Part shown: positions 28,773 to 38,586 of the stretch, one piece after another
How positions within the stretch are numbered: the stretch's first letter is position 1
Layout of the letters: each line of letters begins with the position of its first letter
Source of the DNA: Lachancea kluyveri NRRL Y-12651
Lineage: Eukaryota > Ascomycota > Saccharomycetes > Saccharomycetales > Saccharomycetaceae
Direction: 5' to 3'
Length of the DNA: 64,000 nucleotides
NCBI GenBank assembly: GCA_000149225.2
Contig: CM000691.1
Coordinates: forward strand, 868,001 to 932,000
Notes under the pieces: model-generated
Database searches by the model: none
What the model saw: only the letters and a program-made list of their open reading frames with translations
Told to the model about the DNA's origin: nothing
Program-made: the position numbers and the translations under genes

Positions 28773-29558
28773 CTAATTGTCACCATACTGTGGTAGCTCA
28801 ATTTGGACATTGAAGCTAACACCTTTAGGAAAGCAACTGAATGAGCCTGATTTAGTCGGAGGTAAGTCGACAAATGTTGCGTGGCATGTCACTTGATCTT
28901 CTCTTTGGAACCCTAAGGAGGCTAGTACGCCTCTGATCACACCGCATGGGATTTCCAAATAAGGCTCCACCATTTTTAGTTCCTTATCGGTGGACTGCTC
29001 GTCAAGAGCGAAGTCCTGAATTGGTTTATATTCGTAATCAAATAAGTAGAATGTACCTCTGTGGTTAGTTTTAAGGTTATCAATCTGCTTACCAAATAAC
29101 TGTCTCCACACATCCCTGCAGATAAATTTCATCACTGTCAAGAGATCCATCTTATCAAAATGTAGATTTGGGTTATTGCTAAAAATCAATAATTCTGTTA
29201 ACTTATTCCCTATCTGAAAGCCTATACTGCTTAACCTGTTCAGTATTTGTTGCCTCTTATCATTCTGTGATGTATACAACTCTCCGATTAATCTGTGGGA
29301 TGGTGCCATCAACTTTGAATTCATTGTAAGGTTCTGCTCAACACTCTTTGCCAAATCTTCAGTGGAAATTTCCTTATCTATTGTTTCATTGGAAGAAGTG
29401 TCCAAACTATTTTGAATGGAGACCGACAGTGGAACTATTTGATTTAGCAGCAATTGGTATGGCACAACATTCACCTTGGGTAAAGATTCTTGGAAAAGCT
29501 GAAATTGTTGCTGTAGGCGTTGCTGTTCAGTGAGTTCGGGCTGGGTATTGGCTTCCAT
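28773..29558 (-). CDS. TRS33: TRS33, TRAPP complex subunit
   Basis: Encodes 261 residues. Trs33 is a Bet3-fold subunit of the TRAPP guanine-nucleotide exchange complexes for Rab1/Ypt1 in ER-to-Golgi and later traffic. Near-identical blocks: IGFQIGNKLTELLIFSNNP, MDLLTVMKFICRDVWRQLFGKQIDNLKTNHRGTF, and PYLEIPCGVIRGVLASLG, with FPKGVSFNVQIELPQ at the end. The Q-rich N-terminus (residues 10-25) is variable. It starts at the ATG at 29556-29558, 155 bases from the divergent BZZ1 start. Position matches YOR115C. Confidence 0.97.
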   Translation of the reverse strand: MEANTQPELTEQQRLQQQFQLFQESLPKVNVVPYQLLLNQIVPLSVSIQNSLDTSSNETIDKEISTEDLAKSVEQNLTMNSKLMAPSHRLIGELYTSQNDKRQQILNRLSSIGFQIGNKLTELLIFSNNPNLHFDKMDLLTVMKFICRDVWRQLFGKQIDNLKTNHRGTFYLFDYEYKPIQDFALDEQSTDKELKMVEPYLEIPCGVIRGVLASLGFQREDQVTCHATFVDLPPTKSGSFSCFPKGVSFNVQIELPQYGDN

Positions 29559-29713
29559 TTATGCTATGGTTTTATGATTCCTATGGGTTTTTATCCGGCT
29601 GTTCACCAAATTATTCATCTATGAAATTCGCCTTTTTTTTTTATTTCGTAAACAGCTTTCCCCTATTGAGCGTACTTAACAGTAACGGCGTATCGAATTA
29701 AACAAGCACGGGG

Positions 29714-31591
29714 ATGAGTACTGACATATCGATTGGAAACGAAATAAAGGATTCTTACAAAGAAACGCATAAATGGGTGCAAAACAACATTAAATGGTTA
29801 AGTGAGCTCGAGTCTTTCTATAGAGATCGAGCTAAATTAGAGAAGGAATACAGTGATAAGTTGTCTCAAATGGTTGGTGAATATTTCTCTAAGAAAAGTG
29901 GGAATACTGTTGCTTTGTCAGTAGGTGATACACCTACAATTACACCAGGATCTTTGGAAGCAGCATCTCTTGTCGCATGGAATGAAATATTATCTCAAAC
30001 TGAAATGATTTCTAAAGATCATAACAAGTTGGCTAACGAATATGAGTTTCAAATTGCAGATCAAATGCTTGCCTTGAATAAGAAATGTGAAATGATCTTA
30101 ACTACGATCGGCGGATTTAACGATGAACTTACTAGTAAGCGAGACCAATCTTACCACGGTTTAGAAAAGGCAAAGAAACGCTACGACGAATCATGTAGCA
30201 ATATGGAAGTAGCCAGACAAAGGCAATCTAGGTCCTCTGGTGACAAAGCTCAAAGGAAGGTTGCAGAAAAAGAAAGTGAGATGAATATTTGCAAAAACGA
30301 CTACTTAATTAAGATCAACCAAGCGAATCGTATCAAGGATAAGTACTATTTTCAAGACGTTCCTGAAGTGTTGGACTTACTACAAGATTTAAATGAATCC
30401 AGGACTCACATCTTAAACCAATTGTGGATCAAAGCTGACTCCCTCGAACGCGAACTCAACGAGAGAGTGAACTCGCGGTTGGATACTGCGGATTCTGTCA
30501 TAGTTCAAAACAAGCCACACCTAGATGTATCCATGTTTATTAAGCACAACGCTAAAGCTTGGAAAGAACCTGCAGACTTTACCTATATTCCATCCTCAGT
30601 CTGGCATGAAGACGAACAATTTGTTGTTCCATCCAACGTTGAGCTTCAAGAGCTAAGAATTAGGTTGGCAAAAGCACAACAAACTTACGATAACTTAAGC
30701 TCTGTAACCCAAACTGAGCTATCAGAACTGAGCAAGTTAAACAAGCAAAAGCAACAACTAAAAAGCGGGGAACAGTCTGACGCAGCGATGTTCCAAGAAC
30801 TGCTGAAAAAATACCTGAAAACTGTTTCTCCTTTTACTGCACATGAAACTTCTAAGCTTGAGGCAGAGGTTGAAATCGAGAGCATTCAAAATAATGTGGG
30901 ACAGGATCATGATCTGTCTACGGATGATATTGACCTTTCAAAGCTTAAGAAGAAAGGAGGACTATTGAGTAAATTTAAACACAGCTTAACGATTTCATCC
31001 GGATCATCTGGTACAGGAGTTAATGGCAGTTCAGGTTATATTCCTGATGCTGCATCAACTGTCTCATCCGAATCTAAGCACCACAACAGGCTCTCTATAT
31101 TTAAAAGGAGAGATCGTACTCAAAGTAACGCTTCGTCTACTGTACAAAGCAACGTGTCTGAAGATTCTTTCTCTGTGAACTCTTCTGTTGAAAGTAGTAT
31201 TAATCGCGTCTTGTATCCTTATGCGAAACAGGACGCAGATGAAGTAACTATCAACCCTGGTGACCTCATTTCCCTTGTTACAAAAGATACAGGATCTGGT
31301 TGGACAAAAATTAAAAATAGCACCACCGGTGAGATGGGTTTGGTTCCTAGCAGCTATGTAGATATCAAAGAATCTACCCACTCGGTTCCACATGCACCAC
31401 CTCCCAGAAAATGTGTTTCATCTGTTCGTACTATAGAGGCTCTTTATGACTATCAAGCCCAGGGTGATGATGAACTTTCAATTTATGCTGGTTCCGTCGT
31501 TAAAGTTCTGAAACCAGACGACGGTAGTGGATGGACATATGGCGAGCTAGATGGTGCCAAAGGTTTATTTCCAACTAGCTATTGTAAGTAA
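29714..31591 (+). CDS. BZZ1: BZZ1, F-BAR and double-SH3 endocytic protein
   Basis: Encodes 625 residues. Bzz1 is a syndapin-like protein that recruits actin polymerisation to endocytic sites through Las17. The N-terminal F-BAR domain (about residues 1-290) starts IGNEIKDSYKETHKWVQNNIKWL and contains long coiled-coil helices. A second coiled coil lies near 315-355, and a serine-rich linker at 405-495. Two SH3 domains follow: about 498-552 (VLYPYAKQDADEVTINPGDLI, GLVPSSYV) and about 573-625 (EALYDYQAQGDDELSIYAGS, GLFPTSYCK). Length matches S. cerevisiae (633). This is the first gene of the YHR114-120 block; TRS33 before it is the last of the YOR block. Confidence 0.97.
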   Translation: MSTDISIGNEIKDSYKETHKWVQNNIKWLSELESFYRDRAKLEKEYSDKLSQMVGEYFSKKSGNTVALSVGDTPTITPGSLEAASLVAWNEILSQTEMISKDHNKLANEYEFQIADQMLALNKKCEMILTTIGGFNDELTSKRDQSYHGLEKAKKRYDESCSNMEVARQRQSRSSGDKAQRKVAEKESEMNICKNDYLIKINQANRIKDKYYFQDVPEVLDLLQDLNESRTHILNQLWIKADSLERELNERVNSRLDTADSVIVQNKPHLDVSMFIKHNAKAWKEPADFTYIPSSVWHEDEQFVVPSNVELQELRIRLAKAQQTYDNLSSVTQTELSELSKLNKQKQQLKSGEQSDAAMFQELLKKYLKTVSPFTAHETSKLEAEVEIESIQNNVGQDHDLSTDDIDLSKLKKKGGLLSKFKHSLTISSGSSGTGVNGSSGYIPDAASTVSSESKHHNRLSIFKRRDRTQSNASSTVQSNVSEDSFSVNSSVESSINRVLYPYAKQDADEVTINPGDLISLVTKDTGSGWTKIKNSTTGEMGLVPSSYVDIKESTHSVPHAPPPRKCVSSVRTIEALYDYQAQGDDELSIYAGSVVKVLKPDDGSGWTYGELDGAKGLFPTSYCK

Positions 31592-32130
31592 AGAAATTTC
31601 AATTCTTTTACGCGTATAACCATAGACTAATATTTTTGAAGTGAATTTTAATTTTCAGTTTGCCGACAGAAACTTGAAAATGTTGGAATGATATATTTTG
31701 AGATGGAGGACAGCTTTTATAATACATCAGACTCATACAATTCCTTAGGTGAATTTAACCTAATTGTGCCAAATTCAAGGACCAATACTTATGGAGTAAT
31801 AAATGAATACTTAGTCATCGGGGGCCGGGATTGGACATTTCCAACAACTCATCGTCGATAGAGTAATGGCACAACCACCCGAACACCACATCTTCGATCC
31901 TGCCTTGGTAAAAACAAACTTATCGTCAAGTTTCTTCAAAACATAGCATTACAACAGTTTTTTTGTATATTTCCAACTCACCTCGACGTATTTATCAGTA
32001 TCATACTACTTCCTATAATCAACAGCTGGTAATTCATATATATCATTATAGACGAAACAAAGATAGCAAGTATGAATATCAGGGATTCTGCGTTTTTTGC
32101 TAATGATCTTCAACTATTCTGTGGAAGGCC
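31592..32130. other. Intergenic region between BZZ1 and the YNL115C-type gene
   Basis: 539 bases, no supported gene. An ATG frame of 33 codons (32072-32173) starts here and overlaps the next gene out of frame; it is a possible upstream frame. Confidence 0.55.
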
Positions 32131-34038
32131 ATGTCTATTAATAACAAGTCCATATCAACCAGCAACAGATCAATAAAAAGCTCTACGAAATCAGGAAATA
32201 TTGTTATTCCAGACTCTCAAATGAATAAAGATACGCCTAAAACCCCAGTGCCTGGTGAAATTGCTACTGTTTCGGACCAATCCCCTAATGAGCAAAGCAC
32301 ACCTCAACCTACTCAACTGCCGGGGTCCTATGATAACGAAGGAGAACCATTATTGAGAACGCATGGCAGACCCTCTCATAGGTCTATTGGGCAGCCGATC
32401 AGTGATGGCAGTTATTCTGATGAGGATGAGACACGAATTCCACTACAAAATGAGTTATACAGAGCCCGGAAGGACTACCGTATTTTCATTCACAATTCCA
32501 AAGTCGTGCTCAACATATTAATCTTCATCAATACCCTGTGGCTTGTACTAACGTTTGTTTCAGATTTCTTTTTCAATGTGAATGCGCTGTTTCCTTATAG
32601 CAACAGAATTGGTAGTTTCAATGACCTGACTTTGATTTTTATAGCAATTGTTTCAAATGCCCTTTCTTTATGGTTTAATAGGATTGGTTTGTATTCTGTT
32701 ATTGATCAGGGCTTGAACGTTGCACTTTTTGCATTGACCTTGTTCAACTTACTGTTGACTCTCCTTACTGGATACACACGTAAAAGAATTGGGTTTATGG
32801 GCACCTTCACATACTTATGGGTGATGATGACGTTCCTAGTTGGTGCTGTGTTAGATTGGTACCTGTATCAATATAATAAGAAGTTCTATTCACAGGGTGA
32901 AGATGACTCTCCTCAAACAAGACACACATTAAAGGAATGGGTATCAATCGGATTCCGCAACGTTTTGAAATGTGTGATTTGTGCATTTTTCATTATGTTC
33001 ACTTTAAACACTCTGCTTTACACCTTCGATATCTACCGTGTAACGCACAACGTCCAAGAATCTACAACAGAGGCTAATTCTTCCACTTACGATGCATTTC
33101 ACTGGATTGACAAAGAACACACTTACCAACTACATATCAAGTGTTATGGTGATGTATTTTCCACGGAGAAAGATCAACAACCAATCCTACTATACGAACA
33201 TGGTGGCATGGATACTGCGTTCCTGTCTGCCACGTGGATACAAGAACTATACCACTTGAATCGGGTTAGCCGGTATTGTACCTATGAGCGCCCTGGATAC
33301 GGTCTTTCGGATTCTGCTCCGGCACCAATATCCATCGCAATGGTTGCCGATGCACTATCTTACGCTCTTGTGCATGACGCAAAAATCAAAGGACCCTTTG
33401 TTCCGATTGGATATGACTTGGGTGGTTTGTTTTCACAAGTATTCACTGCTAAAAACTTGGACAAGGTCGATGCAATGTTACTCGTCGAGTCATGGCATGA
33501 AGACATTCTTTTGAAGGACTATTTACAAAGATTGCTGCCCCCAGATGACGATTCAAAGGACCCTGATGATCGTGGGAACTTACCACCTGAACTCCAAAGA
33601 CACAACGGATTCATAATTTGGTGGAGGGGTATATGGTCAACATGGGGCATAAAGCTACAAACTTCATGGCTTTTGGCGCACCACGGATCTAAAGAACGTA
33701 TTATGGGACGTGACATGCAATACCAGGGAAAATTTTTGAGAGCCAAGTTTTTAGAAAGTGTTACAAGCTCCATGTTAAGCTATAAAGATGTCTTGAATAG
33801 TAAAGAGAAATTGCATGAGGTTAAAACCAGTGTAGTAAGCTCTAATGAATTGATCAAGAAATCTCCTCAATGGGGTAACTGGCAGCGTGAACTGACCAAG
33901 ATTTCCAGTAAAACACAAGAGTGGAAGATTGTGGACGGAGGTCACGAGATTTACAAGTATGGCTTAGGGAAGCAAGAACTACAGGATGTATTACTAAGAT
34001 TAATTGGTGGCAAGGATAGGTATATTCAAGAAGAATAG
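32131..34038 (+). CDS. YNL115C-type multispanning membrane protein with alpha/beta-hydrolase domain
   Basis: Encodes 635 residues (YNL115C has 644 and is uncharacterised). The polar Ser/Thr/Pro-rich N-terminus (1-110) is followed by about five membrane segments (around residues 124-147, 167-187, 191-215, 222-247 and 276-300). A large C-terminal alpha/beta-hydrolase-like domain follows, with the oxyanion-type HGG (YEHGGMD, about 350), the ERPGYGLSD loop (about 387), the nucleophile-elbow position GYDLGG (about 427-432) and a late GGHEIY (about 609-614) that could supply the catalytic histidine. At the elbow, Asp429 replaces the usual serine, as in epoxide hydrolases and dehalogenases. No substrate can be named. 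Convergent with DMA1/2. Confidence 0.85.
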   Translation: MSINNKSISTSNRSIKSSTKSGNIVIPDSQMNKDTPKTPVPGEIATVSDQSPNEQSTPQPTQLPGSYDNEGEPLLRTHGRPSHRSIGQPISDGSYSDEDETRIPLQNELYRARKDYRIFIHNSKVVLNILIFINTLWLVLTFVSDFFFNVNALFPYSNRIGSFNDLTLIFIAIVSNALSLWFNRIGLYSVIDQGLNVALFALTLFNLLLTLLTGYTRKRIGFMGTFTYLWVMMTFLVGAVLDWYLYQYNKKFYSQGEDDSPQTRHTLKEWVSIGFRNVLKCVICAFFIMFTLNTLLYTFDIYRVTHNVQESTTEANSSTYDAFHWIDKEHTYQLHIKCYGDVFSTEKDQQPILLYEHGGMDTAFLSATWIQELYHLNRVSRYCTYERPGYGLSDSAPAPISIAMVADALSYALVHDAKIKGPFVPIGYDLGGLFSQVFTAKNLDKVDAMLLVESWHEDILLKDYLQRLLPPDDDSKDPDDRGNLPPELQRHNGFIIWWRGIWSTWGIKLQTSWLLAHHGSKERIMGRDMQYQGKFLRAKFLESVTSSMLSYKDVLNSKEKLHEVKTSVVSSNELIKKSPQWGNWQRELTKISSKTQEWKIVDGGHEIYKYGLGKQELQDVLLRLIGGKDRYIQEE

Positions 34039-34622
34039 GTATATAGTGAATATTTCAAAAATTAAAAGATATGTATGATTTAAATAAAAATGAAAAAAAA
34101 AGGAAGTAGCAGGTTTTCAGAAACCTAGGGAAGCATGCGCTATATTTTTACACCTGAAAGCAATCCTAGAACCGCAACTTGATAAAAAGGGTTAGCAGAA
34201 AAGGAGCGGCTGATCAATTTCCTGTTACAAAGGTTTTTGGGATAAAAAAACCGTTCTCCAAGCATTGTTTTTACATTCTTAAAAAATATGTTTCACTTTC
34301 GTTTCTGTTATGTTTATTATTACGGTACGACTCTACTTTTGATTTGTGATGCTGAAAAATGGACGTTTTCCTACGGGTTCGAGTCTTTCGATCTAATCCC
34401 CCCGTCGGCCAACTGAAAAAAAAAAAAAGACAAGTCTGGAATAGTTGCCAATAAGAGCTGCGGAGCAGAGAAAGGAGACGCTTGTCAAAAAAAGATGCTG
34501 AAGTAAAATCTGTCTCTTGAAAGTACAGTAGCTTCTGAATAAGCGTATACATAAGCAAAATGTAACAATAACAATAATAACAGAAAAAAGAGATTAAAAT
34601 AAAGAAGAATGTATAAATTAAA
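34039..34622. other. Intergenic region, convergent 3' ends
   Basis: 584 bases between two convergent genes. It holds A/T tracts (34094-34101, 34418-34429) and an ATT/GTT trinucleotide-rich stretch near 34565-34585. No gene seen. Confidence 0.6.
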
Positions 34623-36050
34623 CTAAGCCATATCCGCATCTTCTTCTTGTCCCTCCGTCTTGACATCCTCCATAATTACACCAAAATTTTCATCATCGCT
34701 TTCGCTATCCTCGAAGTCGCTGTCTAAGCTTGCCTCTAAATCACAACTCGATCTACAGTTGGGACAGACAAATTGGGGGTATGAAGTCATGACAAGGCGA
34801 CGAACACATTGGTAGTGCCAACTATGGGAACACGGAGAGATAAAAATTGCTTGACAAGGTTTAATTTTAGATAAGCAAATGGAACAGTCTTCTTCTTCTG
34901 AGCCAGTCGTCAGCTTCTGTAGATTTTTCAAACGTTGCAAAGCTTCTTTGTTGAAAGCATTTGCGCGTCTTTTCCACGACTTGTTCAACTCGACTCTCAT
35001 CTTTACGCAGCGATAGATTTCTTCAGTACCTCCGCGAAAATCCATCCCGAGTTGTAGAATATCACCATCTTTTAAAAGCACGTCCTTAGACATTGTAGAG
35101 GCCGGTGCTAGCCTCTGGTGATTTAAAAATGTACCGGAAGATGACTTGACATCTTTGACGTACCAGTTGCCCTGGTTGTCGACCTTAAAGCAGCCGTGTG
35201 TTCTTGAAACGACTTTACTTTTGAAAACAACCGGGTGAAATTGTTCAGGAATCTTGCCAATAGATTCCCGAACTCTTTCCGTATACCTGCCGATGACCAG
35301 TTGGGAACTGGGACCAGCAGCTCTTATTATGGGCTCGAAAAACAAACCTGGATTTGTTGTAGCAGAGTGATCAATAAATGGAGTCAACCTTAAACTGAAT
35401 AGCCCGTTTTTGTCTTTACGTCTCCGTACGTCTTCTTCATCAGCATGCGCCGGAAAGGGGCCCTGGTCTGGTAGTTCGAGACGCAACTGTGGCGCCGAAG
35501 GGTCTCGATTAGCACCGTAGATGAAGTGGCGAACATGCTTCAGAGTGCCTCCTATGTTACTAATGTTACTATTGGACGATGCAGGGTTTGGAGGCGAGTT
35601 GACGACGCCTGGAGACTGACCCTGCTGCGATGGCTGTTGTTGTTGACCGACATCGATTTGACCCAAAGTTAAAGTGATGGGTAGTTGGATTTGCGAATCA
35701 TTTTGGTCTGCCATATCGTCAGAACCCAGTCCTTGCTGGTTGTCAAAGGGAGTAGTTCCCAGCATGGCACTCCCAGCGCCAGTAGCAGTATTATTGCTAT
35801 CAGCGGTATTAGAAGCTGAAATGTTCACGGGATTAGAGTGTGCAACATCATTTGTGGTTGTTGTACTTGCACTGTTGGTTCGGTTCCTAACTTCAGCCGT
35901 GCTTCCAGACGTATCATTCGAGGATGCACTGGGAGGGACCGAAGCGGCACCTGTGGCGGGTCTTATACCAAAGGTATTCAAAATGTTATTAATCCCTGAA
36001 CCCCTTCTTCTCTGGGCGTTATTGTTGCCGTTAAGGGAAGAACTGTTCAT
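34623..36050 (-). CDS. DMA2: DMA1/DMA2, FHA-RING ubiquitin ligase (single copy)
   Basis: Encodes 475 residues. Dma1 and Dma2 are redundant FHA-RING E3 ligases in septin/spindle-position control and mitotic timing, related to Chfr and RNF8. The N-terminal third is Asn/Ser/Thr-rich. The FHA domain runs at about residues 248-355 (LVIGRYTERV, SRTHGCFKVDNQGNWYVKDVKSSSGTFLN, DILQLGMDF). The RING finger is at about 389-437: CSIC, CSHSWHYQCV, CPNC, with the zinc ligands present. The tail is acidic. S. cerevisiae has two copies (DMA1 = YHR115C, 416 residues; DMA2 = YNL116W, 522). This is one gene with features of both, so the symbol DMA2 is a convenience. Confidence 0.94.
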   Translation of the reverse strand: MNSSSLNGNNNAQRRRGSGINNILNTFGIRPATGAASVPPSASSNDTSGSTAEVRNRTNSASTTTTNDVAHSNPVNISASNTADSNNTATGAGSAMLGTTPFDNQQGLGSDDMADQNDSQIQLPITLTLGQIDVGQQQQPSQQGQSPGVVNSPPNPASSNSNISNIGGTLKHVRHFIYGANRDPSAPQLRLELPDQGPFPAHADEEDVRRRKDKNGLFSLRLTPFIDHSATTNPGLFFEPIIRAAGPSSQLVIGRYTERVRESIGKIPEQFHPVVFKSKVVSRTHGCFKVDNQGNWYVKDVKSSSGTFLNHQRLAPASTMSKDVLLKDGDILQLGMDFRGGTEEIYRCVKMRVELNKSWKRRANAFNKEALQRLKNLQKLTTGSEEEDCSICLSKIKPCQAIFISPCSHSWHYQCVRRLVMTSYPQFVCPNCRSSCDLEASLDSDFEDSESDDENFGVIMEDVKTEGQEEDADMA

Positions 36051-36636
36051 CGTGAAAGCCCAACAAAGTGTACTCTAGTGATGTGCGACGTAGAATTAAG
36101 AATGGAGCTTATGTGGAGTCCTCACAGTTGTAGGACTTTGTCTCTTCTGACATGGATTCTTTTGTGGAACTGTGTAATATACTTATATACGAATGTCCAC
36201 GTGGCCAGCATTTTTTTTTCCTCTTTTCTTTTTTTTCTTTTTGGGAACGAATTAGGCCTGCAAACTCAGAAAATCAATAATCATTATATACGTATATGAA
36301 TCGTAAGGTATTTCAGTACGCGTCTATCTAGGTTTTAATATCAGGACAAAAAACGGGAACATAAATCGGGTTGGCCAGAAACAGGAGACTATTATCAGCT
36401 TAAAATTCTTAGCCGTTGATATTTATATCTGTGAGATAAGGCTCTATAGTTATATCCATCCAAATAAGGTGTCTGGAAGTAGAACCCAGAGTCCAAGCTT
36501 TCTACTTTTTCTTTTACAGAGGTTCCATATCGGTTCATAAAAATACATACCTTTGTATAAACTCGTTAAATAATGAATTTTTACGCGGACAGCGTTGGAT
36601 ACATGCACACGTTAGTTTCCACTTTGCCCTCACCAC
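36051..36636. other. Intergenic region between DMA1/2 and MLS1
   Basis: 586 bases: the DMA promoter plus the MLS1 3' flank. It has a T tract near 36210-36240. No gene or clear motif seen. Confidence 0.55.
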
Positions 36637-38301
36637 TCACAATTTGCTCAAACTGGTTGGTGTGCTCTTAGCTGTAACAATTTCATCGTACAACAAGGTG
36701 GTCAAAAATTCGCTGAATTTTTCACCAGTTATTTCAGGCAAGAAATACTTGGCTGCCAAAGAAAACTTATTCTTATCACCCAATGGGCTGCCAGCACTTA
36801 ACCTAGCGACTTGTTCAGCCAGGATCTTCTTAGTCAATGCAGGTGTAACTTCTTCGCCGGTATCGCTTAATCTGACCTTGTGTGTCACCCATTGGTACAA
36901 TTGACAACGTGAAACTTCTGCAGTGGCTGCATCTTCCATCAAGTTGTTGATCGGAACACAACCCGAGCCTCTTAACCAAGCTTCCATGTACTGTAGTCCA
37001 ATGTCCAAGTTTTGCCTTATGCCGTCAAGGGTGACTTGGGCACCATCAATCTTGGTGTTAACCAAGTCTTGTGCAGTAACCGTTGTCTCTGGAATGTAAT
37101 GGATTTGGTTAGCAGTACCCATATTACTGAAGACATCGTTACAAATGGAGGCCAAGGCCGGGTGAGCAACCCAGGAGCCATCGTGACCATTGGTTAACTC
37201 CCGAATCTTGTCATTACGAACCTTGGACATGGCGGCGTCGTTAGCCTTTGGATCGTCCTTGATTGGGATATGAGCGGCCATACCACCCATGGCATGAACA
37301 CCACGTGTGTGGCAGATTCTAATCAATCTCTTAACGTAGGCATCCATAAAAGGAGAAGTCATGGTGACTAGGTCTCTGTTTGGCAAAACGTGGTTAGGCA
37401 AGTTTCTCAACCTTTTGATAGTGCTGAAGATATAATCCCAACGACCACAATTCAACCCGGAAGAGTGTTGTCTCAATTGATAAATGATTTCTTCCATTTG
37501 GAAGGCTGCTGGCAAAGTCTCGATCAAGACCGTAGCTCTAATGGTACCACGAGGAATGGCAATGTAATCTTGGGCAACGTTAAAGACATCATTCCATAAC
37601 CTGGCTTCCAAATGATGTTCCATCTTTGGCAAATAGAAATAAGGACCTTTGCCTAATCTAATCAACTCACGGGCATTGTGGTAGAAATACAAGCCAAAAT
37701 CCAAAAGAGAAGCAGAGATAGGTTCATCATCAATGAGCAAATGCTTGTCAACCATGTGCCATCCACGAGGTCTTACGATTAAAGTTGGTAGATTTTTGAT
37801 GTCACTCTTTAACTTATATTCCTTCCTTGGGGTTACGAAATCAATTTGGTTTCTAATTGCATCGTACAAGTTAACTTGACCGTAAATCATATTCTCCCAA
37901 GTTGGGCTAGAAGAGTCCTCAAAATCGGTCATATAAGTAGTCACATCGGAATTCAAAGCATTAATCAACATATTTCTCAATGGAGGACCGGTGATTTCAG
38001 TAGATCTGTTAATTAGACCTGGTGCTGGGATAGCACCTTGCCAGGTAGGGTCATTTCTAATATAAGCAGTTTCTGGTAGGAAGTCCAATTGGTATTTACC
38101 AGAGTCTAACTTCTTTTGGACGGTCTGTCTATTTTCCAACAATTCCTTACGTTTAGCATTGAAAGTTCTGTGCAATAGAACTACAAATTCCAATGCGTCC
38201 TTTGTTAGGATATTGGCGACAGTAGTCTTGGAAGGAGAGAATTTAGGTTGAGAGTCGATATCGACCAGCAATTTGACGTTTTCTAAAGTAACTTTAACCA
38301 T
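36637..38301 (-). CDS. MLS1: MLS1, malate synthase
   Basis: Encodes 554 residues from the ATG at 38299-38301 ([12 protein letters not shown], as in S. cerevisiae). The frame continues to a TTG ten codons further up, which is not a likely start. Malate synthase joins acetyl-CoA and glyoxylate in the glyoxylate cycle, for growth on two-carbon sources. Signature blocks include [79 protein letters not shown] and the catalytic-region [13 protein letters not shown]. It ends SKL, a type-1 peroxisomal targeting signal. Length equals the S. cerevisiae protein. Position matches YNL117W. Confidence 0.98.
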   Translation of the reverse strand: MVKVTLENVKLLVDIDSQPKFSPSKTTVANILTKDALEFVVLLHRTFNAKRKELLENRQTVQKKLDSGKYQLDFLPETAYIRNDPTWQGAIPAPGLINRSTEITGPPLRNMLINALNSDVTTYMTDFEDSSSPTWENMIYGQVNLYDAIRNQIDFVTPRKEYKLKSDIKNLPTLIVRPRGWHMVDKHLLIDDEPISASLLDFGLYFYHNARELIRLGKGPYFYLPKMEHHLEARLWNDVFNVAQDYIAIPRGTIRATVLIETLPAAFQMEEIIYQLRQHSSGLNCGRWDYIFSTIKRLRNLPNHVLPNRDLVTMTSPFMDAYVKRLIRICHTRGVHAMGGMAAHIPIKDDPKANDAAMSKVRNDKIRELTNGHDGSWVAHPALASICNDVFSNMGTANQIHYIPETTVTAQDLVNTKIDGAQVTLDGIRQNLDIGLQYMEAWLRGSGCVPINNLMEDAATAEVSRCQLYQWVTHKVRLSDTGEEVTPALTKKILAEQVARLSAGSPLGDKNKFSLAAKYFLPEITGEKFSEFLTTLLYDEIVTAKSTPTSLSKL

Positions 38302-38417
38302 TTTTGAATATGTGAAATTGCGTCTTAGCAAAAAGATTGAAGAGGTGAAGAAGGAAACTGAAGTTGCTAATTACCCAGCAAAGAGACACGATGGTCTACT
38401 GCCATATTGATCTCCCT

Positions 38418-38430
38418 ATATATATATAAT
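38418..38430 (-). promoter_or_regulatory. TATA box of MLS1
   Basis: The alternating TATATATATAAT run reads as a TATA box towards MLS1, about 120 bases before its ATG. Confidence 0.6.
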
Positions 38431-38574
38431 TTCCTAGTTCTATCAACTGAATTCGCCCGGCGATCTTTAAATCACAACCTTTTCGATTATCGCCAAAATC
38501 CCGAGATGTGCCGCGGGGCTCAATGGGCTGTTGTTAGCGGCTGACGTCTGCGGCGAGCTCCGAGGACACACATT

Positions 38575-38586
38575 AGGCCGAATGGA
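38575..38586. promoter_or_regulatory. CSRE-like carbon-source response element upstream of MLS1
   Basis: AGGCCGAATGGA matches 11 of 12 positions of the reverse-oriented CSRE pattern CGGNYNAAYGGR. CSREs bind Cat8 and Sip4 and are known in the S. cerevisiae MLS1, ICL1 and FBP1 promoters. It lies about 275-285 bases before the start codon. Confidence 0.6.

Noticed and set aside
34371-34400. GGGTTCGAGTC resembling a tRNA B box
   Set aside because: No complementary T stem, A box or acceptor stem can be built around it.
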